Shown here piece after piece: positions 37,988-47,263 of a stretch of DNA of 64,000 bases. The stretch comes from Halochromatium salexigens (GTDB taxonomy: Bacteria; Pseudomonadota; Gammaproteobacteria; Chromatiales; Chromatiaceae). Below the pieces are notes generated by a model, which was not told the origin of the DNA, ran no database searches, and worked only from the letters and a program-made list of their open reading frames with translations. The stretch lies in the NCBI RefSeq assembly GCF_016653295.1, contig NZ_NHSF01000056.1:43967-107966 (forward strand), in the 5' to 3' direction. Numbering within the stretch: position 1 is the stretch's first letter; the number at the start of each line of letters is the position of its first letter. Position numbers and translations under genes: made by a program.

Positions 37988-39744
37988 GCGACATCATCAT
38001 CGGTATCGATCTTGGCACCACCAACTCGGAGGTCGCGGTACTGCGCGACGGCCGCCCGGAGGTGCTCGAAATCGACGGCTCCCGCATCCTGCCCTCGATC
38101 GTCGGCCTTGCCGATGACGGCTCGCTGCTGGTCGGCCAAGCCGCGCGCAATCAATACGCCCTCTACCCAGAGCGCACCATCCGCTCGGTGAAACGGCGCA
38201 TGGGTGAGGATGTGCTGTTGCCGATGGGCGATCAGTCCTACAGCCCGCAGGAGGTCTCGGCGCTGATCCTGAAGCGGCTCAAGGCCGCCGCCGAGACGCA
38301 ACTCGGCGAGGCGCTCGGCAAGGCGGTGATCACGGTGCCGGCCTATTTCTCCGACGCTCAGCGTCAGGCGACGCGCAATGCCGGCGAGCTGGCCGGGCTC
38401 GAGGTGGTGCGCATCATCAATGAGCCCACCGCCGCCGCCTTGGCCTACGAGGTCAACGCTGTGGAGCCGCGCACCATCCTGGTCTACGACCTCGGTGGCG
38501 GGACCTTCGACTGCTCGGTGGTGCGCGCTGGCGGCGAGATCACCGAGGTGCTGGCCAGCCATGGTAACAATCACCTCGGTGGTGATGATTTCGACGCCAA
38601 GCTCATCGCGCATGTGGTCACGCATCTCCAGGAGCAGCACGGCTGTGATCCACGCGAGGATGCGGCCGCGATGGCACGCATCACCCGCGCCTGCGAGGCG
38701 GCCAAGATCGCGCTCAGCGATGCCCCCTATGCGCGTATCGACGAGGAATATCTGCTGCCGGATCGCGACCCGCCGGTCAACCTGTCGCTGGAGATCAGTC
38801 GCCTCGACTACGAGGCGATGATCGAGGGCTATCTCGACGAGACCCTGGAAGCGGTGCATACCGCGCTGAAGGGCGCCGAGTTGACCGTGACCGACATCGA
38901 CGAGGTGGTGCTCGTCGGCGGTGCCACGCGCACCCCGGTGATCCAGCGCCGACTCGAAGAGATGCTCGGCATGCAGCCGCGCGCCGAGATTGATCCCGAC
39001 CTGTGCGTGGCCGCCGGGGCGGCGATCCAGGCAGGGGTCATGGCGGGGCAGTCGACCAGTACGGTGCTAGTCGATGTGACGCCCTATACCTTCGGTACCA
39101 GCGCCCTCGGCGAGATGAACGGGATGACCTATCCGTATTGCTTCGTGCCGGTGATCCGCAAGAACACGCCGATCCCGACCAGCAAGACCGAGGCCTTCTT
39201 TACCATGGTCGACGGTCAGGAAGCGGTCGATGTGCGCATCTATCAGGGAGAGGACCGCGATGCGCTCAATAACACCGAGATCGGCTCTTTTCGGATCGAG
39301 GGACTGAGCGATGTGCCGGCCGGCAATCAGATCCTGATGCGCTGTGATCTGGATCTGGACGGCATCCTCAAGGTCACAGCGGTCGAGAAGCGCACCGGGC
39401 TGGAGAAACACATCGAGATCGATAATGCTACCACGCGTTTCGAGGCGCAAAAACTCGGCGCGGCGAAACAGCGCTTGTCGCGTCTCATCGATGGCGATGC
39501 CGAGTATGTCGACGCCGCCGAGGGCGGCGCGGACGCCGACACCGAGCAGCACCGCGAGCAGGTGCAGGCCAAGGCCTTGCTCGACAAGGCCGAGCGCCTG
39601 CTCGAGACCGCGAGCGCCGAAGACAAGGAAGACCTGATCGACCTGGTCGAGGCGGTGCGCGATACCTTGGATGCCTCGGATATGGCCGGTCTCAAACGCT
39701 CGACGGATGCGCTTGCGGACCTGCTCTACTACCTCGAGACTTAA
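37984..39744 (+). CDS. Hsp70 (DnaK-like) chaperone, short form
   Basis: A 586-residue Hsp70. The ATPase domain is intact: IGIDLGTTNSEVAVL (residue 6), VPAYFSDAQRQATRNAGELAGLEV (in part), IINEPTAAALAYE, YDLGGGTFDCSVV and VLVGGATRTPVIQ. The linker/substrate domain follows (VLVDVTPYTFGTSALG; PVIRKNTPIPTSKTE; FRIEGLSDVPAG). The helical lid is short and the disordered DnaK tail is missing. It differs enough from DnaK and lacks a DnaJ partner, so it is not the housekeeping copy. The ATG at 37984 overlaps the GrpE stop. Dedicated co-chaperones encoded upstream suggest a specialised client. Confidence 0.93.
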   Translation: MSDIIIGIDLGTTNSEVAVLRDGRPEVLEIDGSRILPSIVGLADDGSLLVGQAARNQYALYPERTIRSVKRRMGEDVLLPMGDQSYSPQEVSALILKRLKAAAETQLGEALGKAVITVPAYFSDAQRQATRNAGELAGLEVVRIINEPTAAALAYEVNAVEPRTILVYDLGGGTFDCSVVRAGGEITEVLASHGNNHLGGDDFDAKLIAHVVTHLQEQHGCDPREDAAAMARITRACEAAKIALSDAPYARIDEEYLLPDRDPPVNLSLEISRLDYEAMIEGYLDETLEAVHTALKGAELTVTDIDEVVLVGGATRTPVIQRRLEEMLGMQPRAEIDPDLCVAAGAAIQAGVMAGQSTSTVLVDVTPYTFGTSALGEMNGMTYPYCFVPVIRKNTPIPTSKTEAFFTMVDGQEAVDVRIYQGEDRDALNNTEIGSFRIEGLSDVPAGNQILMRCDLDLDGILKVTAVEKRTGLEKHIEIDNATTRFEAQKLGAAKQRLSRLIDGDAEYVDAAEGGADADTEQHREQVQAKALLDKAERLLETASAEDKEDLIDLVEAVRDTLDASDMAGLKRSTDALADLLYYLET

Positions 39745-39780
39745 AGCCGCGGGCGAAACGGATAGCCGCGTGTGGCGACG

Positions 39781-40203
39781 ATGACCGACTGGATTGCAAG
39801 ACCCGTCATGGACCGCTGCCCTAACTGCCGTGCCCGTCTCGATGGCGCCGAGACCTGCCGCCGCTGCGGCATGGAGCTTGGTCTGCTGCGGGCGACTGAG
39901 CGCGCCGCCGATGCCTGGCTGCGCCGCGCCATCGCGCATCTGACGCGGGATGAGTTCGAGTGCGCTCGGCAGGCGTTGCATCGGGCCTTGGCGCTGCGCC
40001 GCGATCCGCTCGCGGAATCACTGCGTGGCTTGCTGCACCGGACATCGTCAGCCGTCTTCGAACCGCTGACAGCGAGTGCTACGGCTGCGGCGAGTCCCGA
40101 TGATGGCGCGGAACCGGAAACGGAAACGCTCGCGGATCACGTCGCACGCATCCCAGGTAGAGGCCTTCGCGCCTTCTACAGCCGGCTCTTTCACCGGCGT
40201 TGA
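39781..40203 (+). CDS. small zinc-ribbon protein at the end of the Hsp70 operon
   Basis: A 140-residue protein with an N-terminal zinc ribbon (RCPNCRARL then CRRCGMELG, two CxxC pairs) followed by one TPR-like helical hairpin (WLRRAIAHLTRDEFECARQA) and a polar tail. Function unknown; the zinc ribbon plus short helical repeat are typical of small adaptor proteins. It lies 36 bases after the Hsp70 gene. The ATG at 39781 is preferred; a GTG nine bases upstream or the ATG at 39808 are alternatives. Confidence 0.75.
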   Translation: MTDWIARPVMDRCPNCRARLDGAETCRRCGMELGLLRATERAADAWLRRAIAHLTRDEFECARQALHRALALRRDPLAESLRGLLHRTSSAVFEPLTASATAAASPDDGAEPETETLADHVARIPGRGLRAFYSRLFHRR

Positions 40204-40352
40204 ATCGTGACTTCAGCGGTTGCATCCAGAGGCCGAGCAACGACCGATGGCTCGCTGGGGTGCGTCCGCGACCCGCTACGCTGGCCGTCATGGTTGACGC
40301 AGAGGCGCAGTCCGCGCCCAATGGCCTGCCTGGCGCCGCGCGCGCTGCCGCA

Positions 40353-41090
40353 TCATGGCAGAGGAAGCACCTCCACTTGCACTTCCCAGAGGCGATTGCC
40401 GTGTAACTGGGAACCGTAGACCCGATTGCTCCCGCGCGCGCTCCGTCTGCGATCTTCCGCGCCCAGCGCCACCCATTCGCCGGGCTTGACGCGGCGGACG
40501 GTCGTCACATCCGCGGTCTCGTACGCCGGTCGCCCCAGGTGAGGCTCGTTATGGATCGCGGTGATCTGAAGTTCCACCTGGTCTTCGCTGAGCACCGTCG
40601 GGCGCACTAGAAAACCGCTGCTGATATCGACGTCCTCGAGGGCGACAGCGGGGCTCCAGCCGCCGCGAGCGGCAACCGGCAGCCGTGTGATTTGGCCAGA
40701 AGAGATCAGGGCAAACTGCTGGTCCTGGACGGTGATATGACGTGTTGAGTCCCGGCCGGTGCTGTAGCTCCGGCTGGAGTACCCTTCGCGGCTGTTGCTG
40801 TTCGCCACGCTGCTGTGGCGGAGCGAGAGCCTCACCTGGCGGGGTGGTTGGTCAATCCGCTGGAGCAGTGTCTCGATCTCGCTGAGCTGTTCGGGCTCCG
40901 CCCTGACTACGAGGCTCTGGCCATTGGCCGAGAGCCGAGGTTCACTCCCATAGAGGTCGCGCAGCTGTGGAATGATGTCACTGGCGCGCCGATGCTCCAG
41001 CTCGAAAACGCGGTTTTCCGCAGCGCCGACGGCCATGCTGGCGCAGAGGCACATGATTAGGCTGACAAGCAGGTGAAGAGGCTTTTGCAT
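40353..41090 (-). CDS. exported protein with secretin N-domain-like segment
   Basis: A 245-residue protein with a clear Sec signal (MQKPLHLLVSLIMCLCASMAVGA). After it, FELEHRRASDIIPQLRDLYG and ...SLVVRAEPEQLSEIETLLQRI match the N0/N1 ring-forming domain of secretins (NolW-like), and the second half repeats beta-rich patterns, but the outer-membrane secretin barrel is absent. It is therefore a periplasmic or lipoprotein-like relative, not a functional secretin. No secretion genes adjoin it. Confidence 0.75.
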   Translation of the reverse strand: MQKPLHLLVSLIMCLCASMAVGAAENRVFELEHRRASDIIPQLRDLYGSEPRLSANGQSLVVRAEPEQLSEIETLLQRIDQPPRQVRLSLRHSSVANSNSREGYSSRSYSTGRDSTRHITVQDQQFALISSGQITRLPVAARGGWSPAVALEDVDISSGFLVRPTVLSEDQVELQITAIHNEPHLGRPAYETADVTTVRRVKPGEWVALGAEDRRRSARGSNRVYGSQLHGNRLWEVQVEVLPLP

Positions 41091-41183
41091 TGATGCTGAA
41101 GTGCTTCCAACGTGAGATGGGTGGCAGCGCCCCCAAATCTTTGCGAGCGATACGATCATTTTACCACTGAGCCGAGCCGAATC

Positions 41184-42059
41184 ATGCTGGATTGGAGCTG
41201 TATCGACACCGTGTTCCTCGACATGGACGGCACCTTGCTGGATCTGCGCTTCGACAACCACTTTTGGCTCGAGCATGTCCCGCTGCGCTATGCCGAGTCC
41301 AGAGGGATCTCGCTGGCGGCCTCGAAGGACGCCCTCTATGCGCGCTATCAGGCGCTCCTGGGCTCGCTGCAATGGTACTGCGTCGATCACTGGACGCAGG
41401 AGCTCGCGCTCGACATTGCGATGCTCAAGGCCGAGGTCGAGCATCTGATCGCGGTTCATCCGCATGTGCTGAGCTTTCTCGAGGCCTTGGCCGCTGCTGG
41501 CAAGCGGCGCGTCCTGGTGACTAATGCGCATCAGAAGTCGATCGAACTGAAGATGAGCAAGACGCGTCTTGATGGCCATCTGGAGCATATCGTCTGTTCC
41601 CACGATCTGCTGGCTGCGAAGGAGTCACCCGAGTTCTGGCCGCGGGTGCAAGAGGTCGAGCCCTTTGATCCGCAGCGGACCCTGTTCGTCGATGACAGTC
41701 TGCCGGTGCTGCGCGCTGCACGGCAGTATGGCTTCCGCTGGCTGCTGGCGATCCTAATGCCAGACTCTGCGCAGCCCGTGCGCAGCTGTGAAGAGTTTGA
41801 TGCGATCGAGGACTTTTCAGCGTTGTTGCCTGGGCTGGAAGCCATGGCGCCCGCGGCGGCGAATGCGGCGCAAGGCCCTGAGTCGGTCGCCAAATCAACC
41901 AGAGGCGACCCCAGGACAAGGCCAGCATCAGCAGGCCGAGACCGACCATGCCCCGGAAGGCGTAGAAAGGGATCAAGAACGGGGCCGCTCATCCATGGGT
42001 ATCGTGACGATGCCAGGCTCTTCGGCGCTGAAGTTGCCCTGAGCGACGAAGCTGCCTAA
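41184..42059 (+). CDS. HAD-family phosphatase (YrfG-like nucleotidase) with read-through tail
   Basis: The first 220 residues are a HAD hydrolase: motif I FLDMDGTLLDL with Asp13 and Asp15, motif II VTNAH, the conserved KESPEFWPRV Lys and motif IV FVDDS. The FDNHFWLEHVPLRYAE segment is characteristic of YrfG, a GMP/IMP nucleotidase of about 220 residues. The protein here continues to 291 residues; the last 70 or so are Arg/Pro/Gly-rich, unlike the family, and are encoded antisense to a cydA relic. The native stop has probably been lost (inference). Confidence 0.88.
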   Translation: MLDWSCIDTVFLDMDGTLLDLRFDNHFWLEHVPLRYAESRGISLAASKDALYARYQALLGSLQWYCVDHWTQELALDIAMLKAEVEHLIAVHPHVLSFLEALAAAGKRRVLVTNAHQKSIELKMSKTRLDGHLEHIVCSHDLLAAKESPEFWPRVQEVEPFDPQRTLFVDDSLPVLRAARQYGFRWLLAILMPDSAQPVRSCEEFDAIEDFSALLPGLEAMAPAAANAAQGPESVAKSTRGDPRTRPASAGRDRPCPGRRRKGSRTGPLIHGYRDDARLFGAEVALSDEAA

Positions 42060-42265
42060 GAAGGGCAGCGTGATCTCGAAGCGATTGCGCTCGTTGGCAA
42101 GGTCTGGCCAAGCGAGCAAGACCAGCCTTGCCGGTTGCTCGGTCTACCAGCGGCCCTTGAGGGTGGTGAACTTGCTCGGCGGTGTACTCGCCATTGAAGT
42201 GGCCGTACCCAATTTGAAGCGGCGTCAACACCGCGGCGATGCAGAAGGCCGTGGTCAGGAGACGG
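41884..42265 (-). pseudogene. cydA: relic of cytochrome bd-type quinol oxidase subunit I
   Basis: Reading the minus strand gives three consecutive blocks in different frames, all resembling the C-terminal part of CydA/CioA: LTPLQIGYGHFNGEYTAEQ, then LAWPDLANERNRFEITLP ... EPGIVTIPMDERP, then FYAFRGMVGLGLLMLALSWG. At least two frameshifts separate them and no start or N-terminal part exists. The order matches the quinol-oxidase C-terminus (quinone-side loop, then last transmembrane helix with F-x-FR-x-MVG). It overlaps the 3' end of the HAD gene. Confidence 0.65.
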
Positions 42266-42559
42266 TGAAGGCAAGCTGCAGCCGCGAGATTGAGACAGGG
42301 TCAAGATCTAAGATGGGGCCTCTCTGAGGTGGTCGGCGGAGCCTAGTTGAAAGAGTAAGCTGTTCTCGCTACCAGGAGCGCATCCTTCAAGGATGATGGC
42401 GACGAGGGGGTGCGCCGGCAAGCCCATTGGGTCAAGCTGTCGGGGCGCTGTGTCAAGGCCAGCTAGCCTTTGTTGCTCGCCTGCTTGCCCTAGCTCGTCA
42501 TAGACCGCATGCTGCCGTCGCCCAACACCAAAGCGAGACGAATAACGAGGGCCTTATCG

Positions 42560-43417
42560 ATGTCCAATCCCTTTGCCACCTTGTGTCAATCCATGTTCCT
42601 TTTCCTGCTTTTGCCAACCGCAGCGCTTGCGACCTCGGAGCCAGCGCCGATCGACATCGAGATGTTGCTCAAACAGGTCTCGGAGCATGTCTATTACGCG
42701 CAAGTTATGGCTGGGATCGCCACGGACAACAAGGGGTTTATCTCCAATGCGGCTGCGATTGTGACCCACTATCATGCGGATCACATCTACGGGCTTCAGG
42801 TCTTTGAAGATCTCGACGCAGAGATTATTGCGCCAGGCGGTTTTCAGGATTACCTGGACTCGCCCGCGGCCGACGAACGGCTCGAGGAGCGGCGCTTCTC
42901 GCTCTCGCCCTGGGTCAACGAGGACACCCGACTCGTGCGCCCGGATCGGGTGATTGTCGAGCAGACGGAGATGAGTCTGGGCGGCGTGACCTTGGATATT
43001 CGTTATCTGCGGCCGGCACATTCCGACGGAGACCTCGCGGTGCTGGTCCGGCCAGATCAGGTTTTGATCTCGGGCGACATCATCTTCGAGGGGCGTATAC
43101 CCTTTACCGGGAGTGCCAACACCGGTCGCTGGCTGGAGGCGTTGGAAAGTCTGGATCAGGTCGGGGTCGAGGCGCTGATCCCCGGCCATGGGCCGGCAGA
43201 GCGCGAGCCTGCCGAGGCGGTGCACAGCACGCTGGAGTATTTGCGCTACACCCGCGGGGTGATGGCTGAGGCCGTCGACGAGATGACGCCCTTTGCCGAG
43301 GCCTACGAGGCCGCGGATTGGTGGCGCTTCGAGCGGTTGCCGGCCTTTGCCGCCACCCATCGGCGCAATGCCTACGGCATCTATCTCTCACTTGAGCAAG
43401 AGATATTCGGGGAATGA
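42560..43417 (+). CDS. exported metallo-beta-lactamase-fold hydrolase, probably with internal deletion
   Basis: A 285-residue protein with a signal peptide (hydrophobic MFLFLLLPTAALA, residues 12-24). The metal motif THYHADH gives His70, His72, Asp74 and His75; further ligands are likely in RPAHSDGD, ISGDIIF and PGHGP. It resembles SoxH-like and quinoprotein-relay zinc hydrolases. Between GFISNAA and AIVTHYHADH the first beta strands that normally carry about 35-40 residues (a GFVVT...VVVFD type block) seem to be missing, in frame, so activity is doubtful. GAGGG precedes the ATG. Confidence 0.8.
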   Translation: MSNPFATLCQSMFLFLLLPTAALATSEPAPIDIEMLLKQVSEHVYYAQVMAGIATDNKGFISNAAAIVTHYHADHIYGLQVFEDLDAEIIAPGGFQDYLDSPAADERLEERRFSLSPWVNEDTRLVRPDRVIVEQTEMSLGGVTLDIRYLRPAHSDGDLAVLVRPDQVLISGDIIFEGRIPFTGSANTGRWLEALESLDQVGVEALIPGHGPAEREPAEAVHSTLEYLRYTRGVMAEAVDEMTPFAEAYEAADWWRFERLPAFAATHRRNAYGIYLSLEQEIFGE

Positions 43418-43528
43418 GCCCACCAAAGCCGATGGTAGTTAAAGAGATGGCCGGCTCAGGCTCTTAGGCTTGGCCCCTGAGTTAGCCCAGCGCTGGCTCG
43501 GAATTGACTTGCTGCTGAGGGGAACTGA

Positions 43529-45022
43529 ATGAGACCGACCTTTGCGATTGCATCCTGCCTGATTGCGTCTATCGCACTTCCAAGCATCGGGACGGCGGAG
43601 ACGACGATGGCGGATTCCAATGAGCCGGCGCCTGCGCCGGAAGTCCGTGAACAGCGCAGTACGCTCGAGGATCAGACCGCAGTCGCGGTCACGATCTACA
43701 ACGAGGATCTAGCCCTGATCCGTGACAGCCGCCGGGTCGAGCTGCCGGCAGGGCGCAGCGAACTAGCGTTTCGCGACGTTAGCGGGCAAATCCGTCCGGA
43801 GACGGCGTTGCTGCGGGCCACCGAGGGTTCGGCGCCACAGGTGATCGAGCAGAACTTTGATTTCGACCTGTTGACGCCGGCTGCGTTGCTCGAAAAATAC
43901 GTGGGCCGCGAGGTTGGGCTCGTCAGGACCCACCCCACGAGTGGCGAGGAGACCGAGGAGACAGCAACCGTGCTTGCGGCCACTGAGGGCGTGGTGCTGC
44001 GGGTCGGCGATCGGATCGAGACCTTCCAGGTCGGCAAGGCGCCGGGACGCATCGTCTACCGCGATATCCCCGCGACCCTGCGCGATCGCCCAACACTGGT
44101 GTTGACCTTGGAGAGCGAGGAGGCTGGCAGCCGGCGACTCGAACTGAGCTATCTCAGCGGCGGGCTCGGCTGGAAGGCGGACTATGTGGGTGAGCTCTCA
44201 GCGGACGAGCAGCAGCTTGATCTCGCAGGCTGGGTAACGCTGACCAATCGCAGCGGCACCAGCTATCGCAATGCCCAGCTACAGTTGGTGGCTGGCGAGG
44301 TGAATCAGGTGGAGGAGGCGATGCGGGCCCCGCAGCACGAGATGATGGCGATGCGTTCCGCTTCGCCGGCACCCAACATGCGCGAGGAGAGTCTGTTCGA
44401 ATACCATCTCTATTCGCTCGCGCATCCAACCAGCATCGCCGACAACCAGACCAAGCAGGTCGCGCTGCTCGATGCACCGGGCGTGACTGTTGGCAAAGAG
44501 CTCCTCGTGCAAGGCGATCAGCAGGCGTATCGCGAGCCGCGTGGCAAGCTCGCACAAGCGCTCCCGGTAACTGTGTACCTGACTGCGACCAACGATGAGG
44601 CCTCGAATCTTGGGCTGCCGCTGCCAGCGGGTATCCTGCGCATCTATCAGCGCGACAGCCAAGGCAATGCCCAGTTCATCGGCGAGGACCGGGTCGACCA
44701 CACGCCGAAGAATGAGACCATCCGCCTCAAGCTGGGCCGCTCATTCGACGTCACCGCCGAGCGCAGGCAGACCGAATTCAAGAAGCTCTCAGGGACCGGT
44801 CCTTGGCAGTATCAGTTCGAAGGCGTCTACGAGATCTTGCTCAGGAATGCCAAGTCGGAGCCCGAGACGGTGGTGATTCAGGAGCGCATTCCTGGCGATT
44901 GGACCATGCTGGAAGAGAGCGCCGCGCACGAGAAGGGGAATGCCGATACCGCGGTCTGGCGGCTCGAGGTCCCGGCCGAAGGCGAGTCAAGGCTGAGCTA
45001 TCGAGTCCGCGTGCGCTACTAG
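43529..45022 (+). CDS. DUF4139 domain-containing exported protein
   Basis: A 497-residue protein with a Sec signal (MRPTFAIASCLIASIALPS). The body shows the DUF4139 pattern: VAVTIYNEDLALIRDSRRVEL at the start, LSYLSGGLGWKADYVGEL in the middle and WRLEVPAEGESRLSYRVRVRY at the end, an all-beta adhesin-like repeat structure. Function is not known. GAGGGGAA lies upstream of the ATG. The gene precedes the carboxysome locus by 361 bases and there is no sign that they are co-transcribed. Confidence 0.88.
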   Translation: MRPTFAIASCLIASIALPSIGTAETTMADSNEPAPAPEVREQRSTLEDQTAVAVTIYNEDLALIRDSRRVELPAGRSELAFRDVSGQIRPETALLRATEGSAPQVIEQNFDFDLLTPAALLEKYVGREVGLVRTHPTSGEETEETATVLAATEGVVLRVGDRIETFQVGKAPGRIVYRDIPATLRDRPTLVLTLESEEAGSRRLELSYLSGGLGWKADYVGELSADEQQLDLAGWVTLTNRSGTSYRNAQLQLVAGEVNQVEEAMRAPQHEMMAMRSASPAPNMREESLFEYHLYSLAHPTSIADNQTKQVALLDAPGVTVGKELLVQGDQQAYREPRGKLAQALPVTVYLTATNDEASNLGLPLPAGILRIYQRDSQGNAQFIGEDRVDHTPKNETIRLKLGRSFDVTAERRQTEFKKLSGTGPWQYQFEGVYEILLRNAKSEPETVVIQERIPGDWTMLEESAAHEKGNADTAVWRLEVPAEGESRLSYRVRVRY

Positions 45023-45383
45023 GGCCTGCTGTGCACAGCCAGGCTACGCTGAGCGCGCCGGTGGGGCCGAGCAGTGCCCCCCGTGATCGGTCGATCGATT
45101 GCTCTGGGTCAATGTGATGCGCGCTGGCTCATAGTCGCTATTGCTGCACCGTCACGGCTCGTTTATCGTGCCGAGCGCACTAAAACGGCGCCGTTGACGG
45201 TCCTCGCCATAGACGGAAATCGATTCCGTCGATCGAAACAATCGATTTCCGCTGAAGACTGCACGGGGCGTATGGTTATCGGGTTTTCAGCGGCATCGTT
45301 GCCGAGCCCTCCGAACACGATCCTGAGTTAAGGCAACCCGGATCAAGCGAAGCAGACGCAGAACAGACCCACAGGAGCTGAGC
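45023..45383 (+). promoter_or_regulatory. cbbL: cbb/cso upstream region with 12-bp inverted repeat
   Basis: This 361-base gap must contain the promoter of the carboxysome operon. It holds a perfect inverted repeat with 12-base arms, CGGAAATCGATT (45214-45225) and AATCGATTTCCG (45240-45251), separated by 14 bases that contain TCGATCGA. It is centred about 150 bases before cbbL. It may be an operator or a bidirectional hairpin ending the upstream gene; there is no T-tract. I could not identify a confident CbbR site or -35/-10 pair. Confidence 0.5.
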
Positions 45384-46793
45384 ATGAGCAAAAAGTACGA
45401 CGCCGGTGTTAAAGAATACCGGGACATGTACTGGACCCCCGACTATGTCCCGCTGGACACTGACCTGCTGGCCTGTTTCAAGGTCACTGGGCAGCCCGGC
45501 GTCCCCCGTGAAGAGGTTGCTGCTGCCGTCGCCGCTGAATCCTCGACCGGTACTTGGTCAACGGTTTGGTCAGAGCTGCTGACCGACCTTGAGTACTATA
45601 AGGGCCGCGCCTATCGCATCGAAGACGTGCCTGGCGACAACGAGTCCTTCTACGCCTTCGTCGCCTATCCGATCGACCTGTTCGAGGAAGGCTCGATCGT
45701 TAACGTGCTGACCTCGCTGGTTGGCAATGTGTTCGGCTTCAAGGCGCTCAAACACCTGCGTCTGGAAGACATCCGCTTCCCCATCGCCTATATCAAGACC
45801 TGCGGTGGCCCGCCGGCCGGTATCCAGCTCGAGCGCGACCGCCTGAACAAGTACGGCCGTCCGCTGCTCGGCGCCACCATCAAGCCAAAGCTGGGCCTGT
45901 CCGCGAAGAACTACGGCCGCGCCGTCTACGAGTGCCTGCGCGGTGGGCTAGACATGACCAAGGACGACGAGAACGTCAATTCGCAGCCGTTCATGCGCTG
46001 GCGCGACCGCTTCGAGTTCGTCGGCGAGGCCATCCAAAAGGCCCAGCAAGAGACCGGTGAGCGTAAGGGGCATTACCTGAACGTGACCGCCTCGACGCCG
46101 GAAGAGATGTACAAGCGCGCCGAGTTCGCCAAGGAAGTCGGCTCGCCGATCATGATGCACGACTTCCTCACCGGCGGCTTCACCGCCAACACCGGCCTGG
46201 CCAACTGGTGCCGCGAGAACGGCATGCTGCTGCACATCCACCGCGCCATGCACGCCGTCATCGACCGCCATCCCAAGCACGGTATCCATTTCCGTGTGCT
46301 GGCCAAGTGCCTGCGCCTCTCCGGCGGTGATCACCTGCACACCGGTACCGTCGTCGGCAAGCTCGAGGGCGATCGCCAATCCACCCTCGGCTTCGTCGAT
46401 CAGTTGCGCGAGTCCTTCGTGCCGGAAGACCGCTCGCGCGGTGTCTTCTTCGATCAGGACTGGGGCTCGATGCCTGGTGTCTTCGCCGTCGCTTCCGGTG
46501 GTATCCACGTTTGGCACATGCCAGCACTGGTGACGATCTTCGGTGATGACTCCATGCTGCAGTTCGGTGGTGGTACTCAGGGGCATCCCTGGGGCAATGC
46601 CGCTGGCGCTTGCGCTAACCGTGTCGCCGTCGAAGCTTGTGTCAAGGCGCGCAACGAGGGTCGTGAGCTCGAGAAAGAGGCTCGGGAGATCCTCACCGAG
46701 GCTGCGCAGCACAGCCCAGAGCTGGCCATTGCGATGGAGACCTGGAAGGAGATCAAGTTCGAGTTCGAGACCGTCGATAAGCTCGATACCTGA
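45384..46793 (+). CDS. cbbL: RuBisCO large subunit, form IA (carboxysomal)
   Basis: The 469-residue catalytic subunit that carboxylates ribulose 1,5-bisphosphate in the Calvin cycle. Visible active-site features are TIKPKLG (Lys167 and Lys169), the carbamylated Lys193 in [12 protein letters not shown] (Met replaces the more usual Phe two residues before it), the loop [11 protein letters not shown], loop 6 [11 protein letters not shown] and [10 protein letters not shown]. The sequence is form I red/green type IA, the kind packaged in alpha-carboxysomes, which agrees with the cso genes that follow. CAGGAG precedes the ATG. Confidence 0.98.
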   Translation: MSKKYDAGVKEYRDMYWTPDYVPLDTDLLACFKVTGQPGVPREEVAAAVAAESSTGTWSTVWSELLTDLEYYKGRAYRIEDVPGDNESFYAFVAYPIDLFEEGSIVNVLTSLVGNVFGFKALKHLRLEDIRFPIAYIKTCGGPPAGIQLERDRLNKYGRPLLGATIKPKLGLSAKNYGRAVYECLRGGLDMTKDDENVNSQPFMRWRDRFEFVGEAIQKAQQETGERKGHYLNVTASTPEEMYKRAEFAKEVGSPIMMHDFLTGGFTANTGLANWCRENGMLLHIHRAMHAVIDRHPKHGIHFRVLAKCLRLSGGDHLHTGTVVGKLEGDRQSTLGFVDQLRESFVPEDRSRGVFFDQDWGSMPGVFAVASGGIHVWHMPALVTIFGDDSMLQFGGGTQGHPWGNAAGACANRVAVEACVKARNEGRELEKEAREILTEAAQHSPELAIAMETWKEIKFEFETVDKLDT

Positions 46794-46803
46794 TCGGTTG
46801 ATC

Positions 46804-46856
46804 CCGCTGGGAGCGGCCGCGCCCTAGGCGCCTGTTCCCGGCCTGCTCCCCAGCGG
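46804..46856 (+). promoter_or_regulatory. two-tier RNA hairpin between cbbL and cbbS
   Basis: Outer arms CCGCTGG-GAGC-GGCC (46804-46818) pair with GGCC-T-GCTC-C-CCAGCGG (46840-46856) with two single-base bulges. The loop contains its own perfect stem GCGCC-CTA-GGCGC. There is no poly-U, so a processing or stabilising element is more likely than a terminator. It would influence the amount of cbbL relative to downstream message. Confidence 0.6.
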
Positions 46857-46918
46857 AGCATGGCTTCATCGGCCTTCGCCATCTCACATTCGAACCGCAC
46901 CTACTAGGAGTATCCGCC

Positions 46919-47263
46919 ATGTCCTTGCAAGCCACCATGGGCGACTACCAGACCAAGAAGACCCTCGAGACCTTCGGCTTCCTGCCGCCGCTGTCGCAAC
47001 AGGAGATCTATGACCAGATCGCGTACATCATTGCTCAGGGCTGGACGCCCGCGATCGAGCATGTGCATCCGAGCGGCACCATGGATGACTACTGGACCAT
47101 GTGGAAGCTGCCGTTCTTCGGTGAGCAGGAACTGGGCAATGTGGCGTCCGAGCTTGAGGCCTGCCACCGCTCTTATCCGGATCATCATGTTCGCCTGACT
47201 GGTTACGACAGTTATACGCAGAGCCAGGGCTCGTGTTTCGTGGTCTTTGAAGGCCGCGCTTGA
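46919..47263 (+). CDS. cbbS: RuBisCO small subunit, form IA
   Basis: A 114-residue small subunit with the family landmarks LETFGFLPPLS, IEHVHPSGTMDDYWTMWKLP, FGEQELGNV and HHVRLTGYDSY. It completes the L8S8 enzyme and in alpha-carboxysomes contributes to binding of CsoS2. A strong ribosome-binding site (TAGGAG) lies upstream. Hairpins on both sides separate it from cbbL and csoS2. Confidence 0.97.
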   Translation: MSLQATMGDYQTKKTLETFGFLPPLSQQEIYDQIAYIIAQGWTPAIEHVHPSGTMDDYWTMWKLPFFGEQELGNVASELEACHRSYPDHHVRLTGYDSYTQSQGSCFVVFEGRA

